Source: Buxus sempervirens
Lineage: Eukaryota; Streptophyta; Magnoliopsida; Buxales; Buxaceae
Assembly (NCBI GenBank): GCA_947561395.2
Contig: OX387182.1
Location: forward strand, 1,932,001-1,996,000
Direction of reading: 5' to 3'
DNA: 64,000 bases
The position numbers and the translations under genes are program-made. Shown in pieces: positions 13,001-21,024 of the stretch. The stretch's first letter is position 1; every line of letters starts with the position of its first letter. The notes beneath the pieces were generated by a model. It was not told the origin of the DNA. It worked only from the letters and a program-made list of their open reading frames with translations, and searched no databases.

Positions 13001-13366
13001 CTCATAGGCATCATCTTCACCCATCCTCTGTCGTTTAGATGAACTGTCACCTGACATGTTCCCCGCATCTTGTTCTTCGTCATCATCGTCTACACCAAAC
13101 TTAACCGGAGCTACAGCAAGCTTTGACTTCTGTTTTAAGCTGAATGCAAGTTTGCCGCTTGAAGCAGCAGGTGCCACCTTGCGCTTGTCATTTGCTGTAG
13201 AATCCAGGATGATTTTACCAGTAGTCATTGAAGTCCCCAATGCATTTGTACTCGATTTGGACTCCTCCAGTGCAACATCCTTCTCTTTCTCTTTTTGAAG
13301 CTGTCTAAACTTTTGCATGAAGGAACCATCATTGACAAAGAGGCTAGAAGTGAAGCCCTCCTCCAT
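1990..13366 (-). CDS. SUGP1: SURP and G-patch domain splicing factor (SUGP1-like)
   Basis: Minus-strand gene with 8 coding exons: 13366-12976, 11967-11841, 6076-5970, 5259-5101, 4471-4337, 3927-3748, 2389-2211 and 2016-1990. All junctions are GT-AG and the phases agree, giving 1305 nt or 434 aa. The order matches the Arabidopsis protein At3g52120: N-terminal SIFVNDGSFM-like block (here SSLFVNDGSFMQKFRQLQ), acidic linker, SURP domain around residues 143-190 (FVAKHGRQFEHITRQRNPGD, then FLFDEDCQEYKYY), a NYQIPASALYE block, MMEFYVKKAAQEE, and a G-patch around 355-398 (VGHRLLSKMGWKEGEGLGSS). The last exon has only 9 codons, ending NNPRKAYY. I chose the ATG at 13366 because the conserved block follows at once. 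Family role: nuclear pre-mRNA splicing factor contacting U2 snRNP/branch-site machinery; the G-patch activates a DEAH helicase. Intron 2 (5.8 kb) contains a hAT element and a LINE fragment. Confidence 0.95.
2587..2616 (-). repeat. Duplicated splice acceptor and exon start of SUGP1-like exon 7
   Basis: Minus strand TGTTGCAGGTGAGGGTCTGG is a near copy of the true acceptor and start of exon 7 at 2398-2372, about 210 bp further upstream in the intron. It retains the AG acceptor and the first codons of the G-patch (G-E-G-L-G-S). It could act as a decoy or alternative acceptor. Confidence 0.6.
2694..2730. repeat. (AC)n(AT)n microsatellite
   Basis: A run of AC dinucleotides passes directly into AT dinucleotides within an intron of the SUGP1-like gene. 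Confidence 0.9.
4089..4325. repeat. Local duplication and short inverted repeats beside SUGP1-like exon 5
   Basis: The stretch AGATCTGCCTAA...CTCGTTAAGTCC occurs at about 4089-4130 and again at about 4149-4190. The phrase GGGGGCAAAGGAATAT follows the first copy and recurs at 4282. There it forms a palindrome with ATTCCTTTGTCCTGGGG, a few bases past the exon 5 donor (4337/4336). It looks like a small duplicated or foldback insertion close to a splice site. Confidence 0.6.
6385..7243. mobile_element. Non-autonomous hAT element, family A copy 1
   Basis: The 859-bp element is bounded by a perfect 8-bp target duplication, CTTAGGAC, at 6377-6384 and 7244-7251. The ends are imperfect inverted repeats: TAGAGGTGTAAGTAGG on the left and, on the opposite strand at the right, TAGAGCTGTAAATCTAGCCC. 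Subterminal regions are full of GGGTTGGG/CCCAACCC words. The interior is AT-rich and includes an (AT)n tract. No transposase is encoded, so it depends on a hAT transposase elsewhere. It lies in intron 2 of the SUGP1-like gene. Family A recurs at 15381-17092 and 18862-19745. Confidence 0.9.
6986..7041. repeat. (AT)n microsatellite inside hAT family A copy 1
   Basis: About 55 bases of uninterrupted AT dinucleotides. The same position in family A copy 3 (around 19510-19553) also carries an AT tract, so the tract belongs to the element. Confidence 0.9.
7756..9539 (-). mobile_element. LINE ORF1 fragment (DUF4283-like), minus strand
   Basis: Three successive minus-strand frames read as one diverged protein: 9539-9054, 9099-8503 and 8127-7756. 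The middle block contains WIVLIGVPIHLLSVPSFEAI and GKVCGGVKEMGSLF, the pattern of plant DUF4283/LINE ORF1 proteins. The first block has EWLCSKI and an ENEFVGWEFV motif seen upstream of such domains. A frameshift lies between the first two blocks and a stop ends the second, so the frame is broken. No endonuclease or reverse transcriptase follows, so only ORF1 remains. It is GC-richer than the intron around it (SUGP1-like intron 2). Boundaries and target duplication were not found. Confidence 0.6.
9870..10045. repeat. Two diverged tandem units rich in TTTGGTTTGATTTGG
   Basis: A unit of about 84 bp beginning GTTTGGACCATGGAGATCCA (near 9872) is repeated from near 9956 as GTTTGGACCATAAAGATCCA. Both contain GGTTTGATTTGG and GAAACGGTTT. 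Looser copies of TTTGGTTYRATTTGG continue to about 10310. The origin is unknown. It lies in SUGP1-like intron 2. Confidence 0.6.
10046..11840. other. Rest of SUGP1-like intron 2, no gene seen
   Basis: The stretch 10480-10760 is distinctly GC-rich (for example GTGGACCCGGGGATTGG) against an AT-rich background and may be a transposon remnant. 11200-11330 is pyrimidine-rich with many TCTCC/CTTTT words. I find no exon or clear element ends. Confidence 0.4.
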
Positions 13367-15223
13367 GGGGGAAAAGCAAGAGTCCTTAAGCAATATCCCA
13401 AGGTTGAATGAAACTTCAAAACTGCTTAGACGGTGAGATGCAAATTCAGGAACCAATATTTGTTATTGCAGACCAGTTGCATAACTTCAGCATAAAACCA
13501 GCAAAAATCTGAAGCACAAAGTACAAGAAGATTTTAGTTTCATGAAATTAACAACATAATAACAATGAAAAAGGAAAAGTTCTGAACAATTGACCAGCGC
13601 AACCATCATTGTTAAAACTGACTGCTTCAAAAACCATTAAAATGAGAAGAAAAAATGAATTGAAGAATGAGAATAAGAAAATTAAAGAAAAGGAGGGCAA
13701 TTAGCAGATGCCCCAAACACCATAATAGGACCTGATTAATTCCATCTTATAAGCCTTCTAAGATCTCATTCAAGATAAGAAACTTAAGAGATATTATGGA
13801 TTTATAAAATCATCTATATATATATATAATTGCCATACACCGTTCGATAAGAAAATCATAATTCTCAATTATTGTTTTTTTGCTGTGCCCAGTACCTAAT
13901 AATTCACTGAAATTCATGACACTTAGGGAAATCTCAATTTTGTGTGGGAAAATAATAATAGCAATGTATCAAAATTTCACAAATTTTATTTTGGTAAATT
14001 TTGTATGAATACTGAATATTTGGACAATAAATCTTAATAGCAATCCTTTCCCCCCAAAATATACATACATATGTACGTATGTATGCATGTGTATACACCT
14101 AATGATCACAAGTACATCATTGTTTTTAAAAAGCTGCATATCTCAGCATTAAAATCACTATATTGACTTCACAATAAAATTAAACTATAGCATATTCTTA
14201 TTTCTGAGAAAGAGTAAAAAAGCAACTAAGATGGACAAAACTGGCCTATATAAGCAATATAAGAAATTGATGCCACATCCACTCCCAAACTTTAACACAA
14301 ATGTTAAGGTGTGTAAATAACCGGCCAAGACTTCTTCACAATTTATAAGTTTATTAAAGAAGAAAAAAATCAAAAGCAGAAAAAAAGTGCCATCCAACAC
14401 ACGTGCAAACTTGCAAAACCACAACAACAAGAGAAACTCGTGCACTTCTTTGGGGTCGTTAACTTGACAACACAAGTAAATCAACAACTTATAACACACA
14501 AGGACATTGCACAACGGTTCCGCTCTACCTTAAAGAAAATTTAAAAGAAAAAGCCCCTTATTATGTTACATACTACTGCCAGAAACCCAGTTCCGTGGTA
14601 TTGATATTAATTAACGTAGCATAAAATAGATACAGGCAACTTCATGTAACGACCAAAACAGAGTGAACTCCCTCAACAATGCCCAAAATTAAGGAAACCA
14701 AAACCCTGTAAGATTCCCATTGGGAAATAAATTACGATTTGCATCAATCATCAGCTTCTATAAGTACAAGAAACAAACAATATAAACTTAAAAAATATCA
14801 ATAACCGTGTATCGATATACGTATGTAAGTGTTAAACAATAACATTTACAAAAAATAAACGCATGTAGAAGTGAATTTCAGGCATGGCCTCAACCCTAAC
14901 CCTTGTTTCAACTAGAAAATAGAAGAAGCAAAACAAACATGAAATCCAAGAGATACAAACCGAATTTAAACAACAACAATCTCTTCAACACTGCGAGATG
15001 TAAAAACTACTACGATTCGCACACAAATCCCGTCATCAATGCTGATTCTAAGAAACGAAAGATATTAAATATCAACCCCCGAAAGAAGGATCTGGTCCGA
15101 AATCTATCCTCGTATCTACGCCGTGACCTAAAAGCAATTGAATCTGAGATCATGAATTCCTCTAGTAAATGAGTAATTAAATAAGGATCTTACCCTGATC
15201 AGAGATAACGAGAGGCCATGTAC

Positions 15224-15351
15224 CTGAAAATCCCTAGGTCTACAACCTTCGCTTTTTTCGGATGAACAAAAAATCCCTAAGTCCACAACGGTATAACGAG
15301 AGAGGAAACTTTTCGACCAGATATAGAGCGCTCAGTGTAATATATAGCTGA
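15224..15351 (-). promoter_or_regulatory. Putative TATA box and 5' UTR exon of SUGP1-like gene
   Basis: Read on the minus strand, a TATA-like CTATATATTA (about 15351-15342) is followed by a pyrimidine-rich leader. A consensus donor TTTTCAG|GTACATGG ends a possible 5' UTR exon at 15224. The coding start at 13366 is preceded by a plausible acceptor (CTAAGCAG) near 13425. This would place a non-coding first exon about 1.9 kb upstream of the ATG. The assignment rests on motifs and position only. Confidence 0.45.
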
Positions 15352-15380
15352 GGTTCATTGCCTGCCATTTGCATCATCCC

Positions 15381-17092
15381 TAATGTAAGTAGGGCGGGCC
15401 GGGCTTCAATAAATTCGGTTCAACCCTAACTAGAACCCAAACTCTCCTCAACCCGCCCTAACCCAAACTCTTTAAGCCCAAACCCAATCCTAAAATTATT
15501 TATTGAGTTCGGATTGGGTTCGGGCCAACCCAAACTTTTTTTCCTACTTGAAAAAATGATACATTCACATATATAAGACTACAATATTTTGATATATATA
15601 ATAAAGTTTATTGGCATACATTGATTTGTTTGTGTATTAATTGACCATGTGATCATTTCCTATCAATGGCATTCTTTAGAAATAATGGTTGGAGTTGGAA
15701 TATTTATAGATGATTCTGATAGTGAAATAAATTTTGATTTGAATAATATTACTGTACGAAAATGGTTATCTTATTTAAATGTATTTGTAAATAAAGAATG
15801 AATCAAGAGTGTTGGACCCCATTTACTCTACACAATCCAATCTAGAGAGAGAGATAACTTAATAAAGGATTAAGTTATGTGAATTGGACCATTTACTGTA
15901 GTGGTGCAGTGAAAACACTCTCATTAGCCCCAAATACCAAACCATGTCTCTCTCTTCATCATCCTTTCAAAACTCACTCAAAAGATTTTTTAGATACGAG
16001 AGCTGAGCTTTTGTTACCCTGGTCTATTTGAAGAAGAAGAGGTGGGGGTCCTTTATTTCACTCAACTTTATCTTTATATCCCTTTCTAATAATTCTCAAG
16101 TTTGAACACAAAATTCTAAGGTCAAATGAGATATTAAGGACCTATGGGATCCCTATTCTTCTATCCTCTTCCGGACTTTGATTGGAGTTCTTGAAGGCAA
16201 TCTTCTGTTTTGGCGTGTGAAGAAAAGATGAAAATCAATGGAGAAGGCAAGTTGTCCCTTTCTGTTTCTTCTTTAAAGTTTGCTCTGAATGAAGAAGAAG
16301 AAGAGGAAAGCATCGAGACGGAGTTACCGCCGCTTGACGATGTAGAAAAGATCATAGGCTACGAGTTCAAGAACCGAAGCTTGTTAGAAGAAGCTTTCAT
16401 CCACCTGTCTTTTTACTACCCAAAGAAGCCATGTCCTTCTTACGAACGATTGGAGTTCGTCGGAGATTCAATCCTCAACTTATTGATATCAGAGTAGAAG
16501 CTACAGAACATAGCTTCAACAACGAAAGAAAAAAAATGAAAAAAAAAAATAGTACCTAAAAGCAGCGAACAAATGGGGAAAGATGAGATGCCTAATTTAA
16601 AGAGAGATGCCAGATTTAAATAGCAAATCCCTTGTGAGCGATGGAGCTATATAGCAAATCCCTTGTGAACAATCGCAAATCCCTTGCTACCGGAACTATA
16701 TCGACGGCAATAGTAATAGAAGAGAGGGACACTGCCGGAATTGTATTGACGACAACTGTAATAGAAGAGAGGGACAATGAGTCAGTGAGAGGGGTGAGCA
16801 ATTCTAACTTCCATGGTAGAGGTATGGGAGAAGACGAGAAACTCTTAGGTTTGCAGGAGACAATCGTATGGAGGTTTGCAAGAGGGGGTTTTAGTGGTAT
16901 ATATACATCGGGCTATTCGGGTTTTTTTGAGTTGTACCTAGTGAGCTCGAGCCCAGCCCAAACTCAACTTCGGGTTCAAGATTGAGCTCGACCCAAACCC
17001 AACCCCAACCCCAAACTTATTTCTTAAATCGGGCTGTTATTCGAGCTGGGTTGGGCGGGCTTCAGGCGGTCTGGACCAAACTTACAGCTCTA
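15381..17092. mobile_element. hAT family A copy 2 carrying host gene sequence (Pack-hAT-like)
   Basis: The left arm (about 15381-15600) matches the left end of the 6385-7243 element: TGTAAGTAGGGCGGG, then CAACCCGCCCTAACCCAAACTC and GGGTTCGGGCCAACCCAAAC-type words. The right arm (about 16895-17092) matches its right end: CATCGGGCTATTCGGGTTTT, then CTTACAGCTCTA. Between the arms the usual AT-rich filler is replaced by about 1.3 kb that includes an RNase III-like coding fragment (16228-16497). The left terminus is degraded and I could not match a target duplication. The capture reading rests on arm similarity and order. Confidence 0.6.
16228..16497 (+). pseudogene. RNase III-like (RTL family) gene fragment
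   Basis: An open frame starts at ATG 16228 (MKINGEGKLSLS) and ends in a stop at 16495-16497, 89 codons. After an acidic leader it reads DDVEKIIGYEFKNRSLLEEA, SYERLEFVGDSILNLLIS. This is the start of an RNase III domain, including the signature ERLEFVGDS whose Glu/Asp residues bind Mg2+. Plant RNASE THREE-LIKE proteins (RTL2/RTL3 type) are the closest family I know. A whole domain would continue for about 100 residues with a second acidic cluster; here it stops after the first third with no donor site. It therefore looks like a captured first-exon fragment inside a hAT element rather than a working gene. Confidence 0.75.
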
Positions 17093-17096
17093 CCTA

Positions 17097-17285
17097 TATT
17101 ATTAATTAATTACTATTAATAAAGAGTAGAATGGGGAATATTCCTTCTAAATTCTGCCCCCTTTCTTTTTCCAAGCATTGTCTTCCCCAAACAAAACAAT
17201 CCCCCACTATTTTAAACTAACTACCTCGGCTGTTTGTCTAAGTGGCCCCACGTTTCTACACGCGTAGCGCGTGCAGGCCCCTAGT
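17097..17285 (+). mobile_element. Short non-autonomous Helitron, copy 1
   Basis: It contains the family's 5' block TACTATTAATAAAGAG near 17111. It ends with a GC-rich hairpin CACGCGTAGCGCGTG followed by CTAGT at 17281-17285, the CTRRT 3' terminus typical of Helitrons. No Rep/helicase is encoded. The 5' end is blurred by the adjoining hAT terminus. The middle matches copies at 17681, 19921, 29410 and 60006 (CAAACAAAACAAT, TGTTTRTCTAAGTGG). Confidence 0.75.
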
Positions 17286-17680
17286 AAATAAAAGAATGTC
17301 AAGCGACGCAGCAAGAATAACTCGGCTCAAGCTCGGGCACAACTCGCACTAGCCGAGCTTGAGCTTTACTTTTAGGCTCATGAGCCAAGTTTGCCTAGCT
17401 CAAACTTAATAAGCCTGAGTTGAGATTGGGTTGACTCGACTCATCAAGTATATGGCCGAGTGGTATCGCACATATGAAGGAAGGGATGAACAATTTTACA
17501 ACTAATTATTTAGCTTTTAAAAAAATTTGTGACAGCTTTGACTATTGTACCCTTTTATTTAATGAATCTTTATAATGATTTGTAAGGACTGTTTTGGAAA
17601 CTTGCACATTTAGTAGTTGTGATTCCCAATGGGGCACCTCGCATTATAGATAGTATTGATATATGTTATTATTTTTGTCT

Positions 17681-17870
17681 ACTAGGGGGTTGCACGCGCT
17701 ATGCGTGTAGAAAACATGGGCCACTTAAGATAAACAATTCAAGGTAGTTACAACACGTATAAAATAGTGGGGTATTATTTTATTTGGGAAGGGTAATGTT
17801 TGGAAAAGGAAAAAGGAGGCCAGAATCTGGAGGGAATATTCCTCCCTCTTCCCTTTATTAACAGTATAGA
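17681..17870 (-). mobile_element. Short non-autonomous Helitron, copy 2
   Basis: On the minus strand it starts TCTATACTGTTAATAAAGGG (17870) and ends CACGCATAGCGCGTG...CTAGT (17685-17681). It is 190 bp, with the hairpin just before the terminus. The flanks are A before TC and T as the last base of CTAGT, as expected for insertion between A and T without target duplication. This is the cleanest copy in the window. Confidence 0.85.
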
Positions 17871-18184
17871 TGTCAATATTAAGTATTGTATATTGCTATT
17901 CTAAACATATATGTTGATATAGTAAATTTTAACTCATAATTAATTATTTTTAAAATTAAGAAGTTAACAAATAAAAAATAAATCATAATCAACAATTATT
18001 TGACTATTAATCAAATTATAGCTTATATTTGTTAAAAAACCCTAATTAACTTTTAAGATGTTATTTTTTGCTCGTAACACAAGCTTTGGCTTCATGATAA
18101 TGTTATTTTCTGTTGGCACAATTGCTATGGATAAAAACTTGGCTTATTTTATTTTAGATTATTTGTTATTGTGTATCGATGATG

Positions 18185-18432
18185 TTTTTTTTTTTTTTTT
18201 TGGCATCCCAGGGCCACTTTTTTTTCCCTTTCTGTAACTTCGGGTATTCAAGCCAACTTGCTTGCACCTCGATTAATCCCCGGGGGCTTGTGCAGTCCCC
18301 CGTCCCACAAAAACTAAGTAATTACTAAGGCAAAGGCCCTGGAAGTGCCCCCAAAGAATTGTAACACCTAAGAGGTTTCGAACCTGAAACCTTTGAGGGA
18401 GCATACTCCTAGGCCTCAAGCCTTGATTGTGT
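18185..18432 (-). mobile_element. tRNA-derived SINE, minus strand
   Basis: Minus strand: the head carries GAGGCCTAGGAGTATGC (A-box-like) and GGTTCGAAACC, an exact RNA polymerase III B box. The body has GGGACGGGGGACTGCACAAG and CCCGGGGATTAATCGAGG. It ends in a poly(A) seen as T17 at 18185-18201. This order is that of a plant tRNA-derived SINE. A related, 5'-truncated copy is at 60282-60420. Confidence 0.75.
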
Positions 18433-18861
18433 TGCATTTACAACTCTGCACCCCATATGGTTGTGATTTAGTTACCACTTTTTAGGTTTTCTTAATAATT
18501 TTTTGTTATATGAGTAGATTTATTTATTTTTTATTTGCATGTATCTAAATGAATCATAGATTAAAGTCATTTTTAATGAGTCAAACCTTTTATGAGCATA
18601 GGTATTAATGAGCCAAGCTCGAGCCGATATTGAGCCCATAATTTTTTAAAGAGTTTGAGATGAGTTGTATAAAGCTCAACTCAGCTTGGCTCAACACGTT
18701 TACAACCTTGAGCAGGATTAACACAAGGTTGCGTTGACGTGGATGGGATAAGGTTGTTCCTTTGGGCCTTCAGAGTTTCTTTTTTGTATGGTTTTCCATT
18801 AAAAAGTGCATTCTACCAAAAACCTGATATTGATCCATGGCCTCAACGTGAAAATATAATT

Positions 18862-19498
18862 GTAAGTAGGGCAGGTTGGATAGGGTTATATTGAGTTCAA
18901 AGCTTAAGTCTATTTAAGATTTACTAGTCCAAACTTGCTACTGGTTCACCCTATTATTTGAGTTTGGTTCACCCTAACCCAAACTCAGTAAACCAAAATC
19001 CAACCCAAACATTATTATTTGAATTCTGTTTAGGTTAGGATTGGCCCAAACAAAATGTTATTTTTTGGTATTTGTTTGATTTTTTTCTACGAACGTAAAA
19101 GACAGAATATCACTAAATTAAAATCATCTACAACCGTTCAATGGCCTCTTAACTAGTCTCTTGAATTTGGGGAAAAAAACTTAATTAATTAATTAATTAA
19201 AAACATTATTTTAAAAATATAATGAGCCAATCATAGGCCTGGTGCATTTGTAGTTGCACTTGTGGTTGCACGATTCTAGTTTTAGAGAATGTGTGCCCAA
19301 ATATCACAACCATTGCAGCATATATATATATATATACATGTGTGTGTGTATGAAATTATTTATTTGAGAATATATTCAGAAATCTGTTATCACATGTTAA
19401 TAATTTATGTTTTATAGATAATCACATAACTAAAAAGACAATGTAAATAGAAGGAAAAAAAACAATAATATAAATACACACAATCACTCTTTACATAC

Positions 19499-19557
<59 letters not shown>

Positions 19558-19745
19558 AGTGTGTACGTAAACTTAACTCAACTTTTAGGCTTTTCAAGTT
19601 GTATAGCATGAGTTCAAACTCAATCCAAATTCAACTTTGGTCTACAAATGAAGCCCAACCTAAACCAAATGCTCAGTTAGCTCTTATTTGAGTTGGCTTG
19701 GTGGGCTTTGGGTGGTTCAAATTCCAATTATATTTACAACTTTAC
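18862..19745. mobile_element. Non-autonomous hAT element, family A copy 3 (old)
   Basis: The left end TGTAAGTAGGGCAGGTTGG and right end ATTTACAACTTTA match family A. The interior parallels copy 1 (ATTTATTTGAGAA, CACATGTTAATAATTTATGTTT, an (AT)n tract), but CCCAACCC words have decayed by CG/TA changes. Flanking TGAAAATA/CTAAAATA agree at 6 of 8 positions, a worn target duplication. It is older than copy 1. Confidence 0.75.
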
Positions 19746-19920
19746 CTAAAATAACTCGTCTAAGGGACGGCTTCAACCTTAAATTGTTCATTTAGCTAAA
19801 TCGCTGATATCTTGGTAATATAGGTAAAAATAATATATATTTTTATTTATTTAAAAATTTGTGGAATTGTTAGCTAAGTTGTCAATATGTAGGTGATCTA
19901 GCTAAATTATGCCTCATTTG

Positions 19921-20430
19921 TCTGTACTATTAATAAAGAGAAGTGGGGGGAAATATTCCTCTAGATTCTGGGCATCCTTTTTTTTTTTCAAGCATTGTTC
20001 TTCTCAAACAAAACAATCATCACTATATTACTACTACATTTCCATGTTGTAACTACCTCTGGACACTACTACTACTTTTCCATATCGTAACTATCTCGGG
20101 CTGTTTATCTAAGTGGGCAGTGGAGGAACCACGTTTAAGCTAGGGGGGCAATTGGCCCCCCTAGCTTTTATTTTTTAATCAAAAAAAATATATATATATA
20201 TATATATTTTTTTAATTAAAATTTATGTTTTGCCCCCTCTAAAATTTATGGTTTGCCCCTCCAACTCATTGAAATTTCTATATTTCATGTGAACCCCCTC
20301 TAAAATTTTTGGTTTGTCCCCCCAACTCATTGAAATTTCTATATTTCATGAGAAGTGTTAATTGAAAATTTTTGTTGCCCCCTCAAATTTGGAGTCCTGG
20401 TTCCGCCATGATAAGTGGGCCCCACGTTTT
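19921..20430 (+). mobile_element. Helitron copy 3, interrupted by a hAT MITE
   Basis: It starts TCTGTACTATTAATAAAGAG at 19921 and follows the family through CTGTTTATCTAAGTGGG. It is then split at 20118 by a 294-bp hAT MITE and resumes with GGGCCCCACGTTTTAC after 20411. The usual 3' hairpin and CTAGT are not seen, so the 3' end is lost or replaced. Confidence 0.7.
20118..20411. mobile_element. hAT-type MITE nested in Helitron copy 3
   Basis: A perfect 8-bp target duplication TAAGTGGG flanks it (20110-20117 and 20412-20419). The terminal inverted repeats are CAGTGGAGGAACCA on the left and, reversed, TCATGGCGGAACCA on the right. The interior is short and AT-rich with repeated GCCCCCCTAG/CCCCCTCTAAAATT phrases and no coding capacity. 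Confidence 0.85.
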
Positions 20431-21024
20431 ACAAAGAAAAGAAAAAGAAGGAGGTGCGGCTTATACCCCTCAATATTATATACAAAAAGTTTTCAATCCT
20501 AGGAATCTCTCACACCCCTCCTCTTTTGGCTATGTTTGGATAGTCGGATTAAGTTAGAAAGTCAATTGGGAAAATAATATGCCAGAAAGTAATATTCCGG
20601 AAATTGAAAGTTAACTTTCCTGAAAAGTGTTTGGATGCATCCGGAAAATTTATGAAAACTGGTGGAAAATCCTATTGTGTTGTTTGGTTAGTTCAAATTA
20701 ACAGGAAAAGTTTTACATTTTCCTATTTTACCCTTTAATTTTGTCCATATAAAATTGAAAACAAAAATACAGCACTAACTCTTTTTGTATAACTAACATC
20801 AATAACAAGAAATTGCGTTAAATCGCCAGCAACTCAGTAATTTAGTCGTACCTCGTAAGAACTTTTCTTAGAAAGCGTTAAAGCAACGGACAAATAACGG
20901 CGTGTAACGTCTACTGATTTAGTGCGTCCTCCAAACCTGTGTAATAGACTGATAGGAGACTGGAAAGGCGGAAAGAGAGCAGGGAAGGCAAAGGCTTGAT
21001 ACTCCCTGGACGGTCTCGAGAACG
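20431..21024. other. Upstream region of first TrmL-like gene
   Basis: No gene is seen. 20520-20720 has MITE-like wording (CTATGTTTGGATAG, GGAAAATTTATGAAAAC), but I could not fix ends. The stretch from about 20850 to 21024 is GC-richer and is the likely promoter and 5' UTR of the gene starting at 21025. Confidence 0.4.

Larger units (their letters stand above)
17300..18705. mobile_element. Degraded element with GCTCGAGC/GCTTGGCTC subterminal words, with nested inserts
   Basis: The left part (17315-17460) has GGCTCAAGCTCGGGC and CCGAGCTTGAGC. The right part (18560-18705) has GAGCCAAGCTCGAGCC and, reversed, CAAGGTTGTAAACGTGTTGA. These words are typical of the ends of a common plant hAT group. 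A Helitron (17681-17870) and a SINE (18185-18432) lie between, apparently nested. Termini and target duplication were not proven. Confidence 0.4.

Noticed and set aside
16210-16227. Upstream non-ATG start for the RNase III fragment
   Set aside because: The codon at 16210 is TTG; the first ATG is at 16228.
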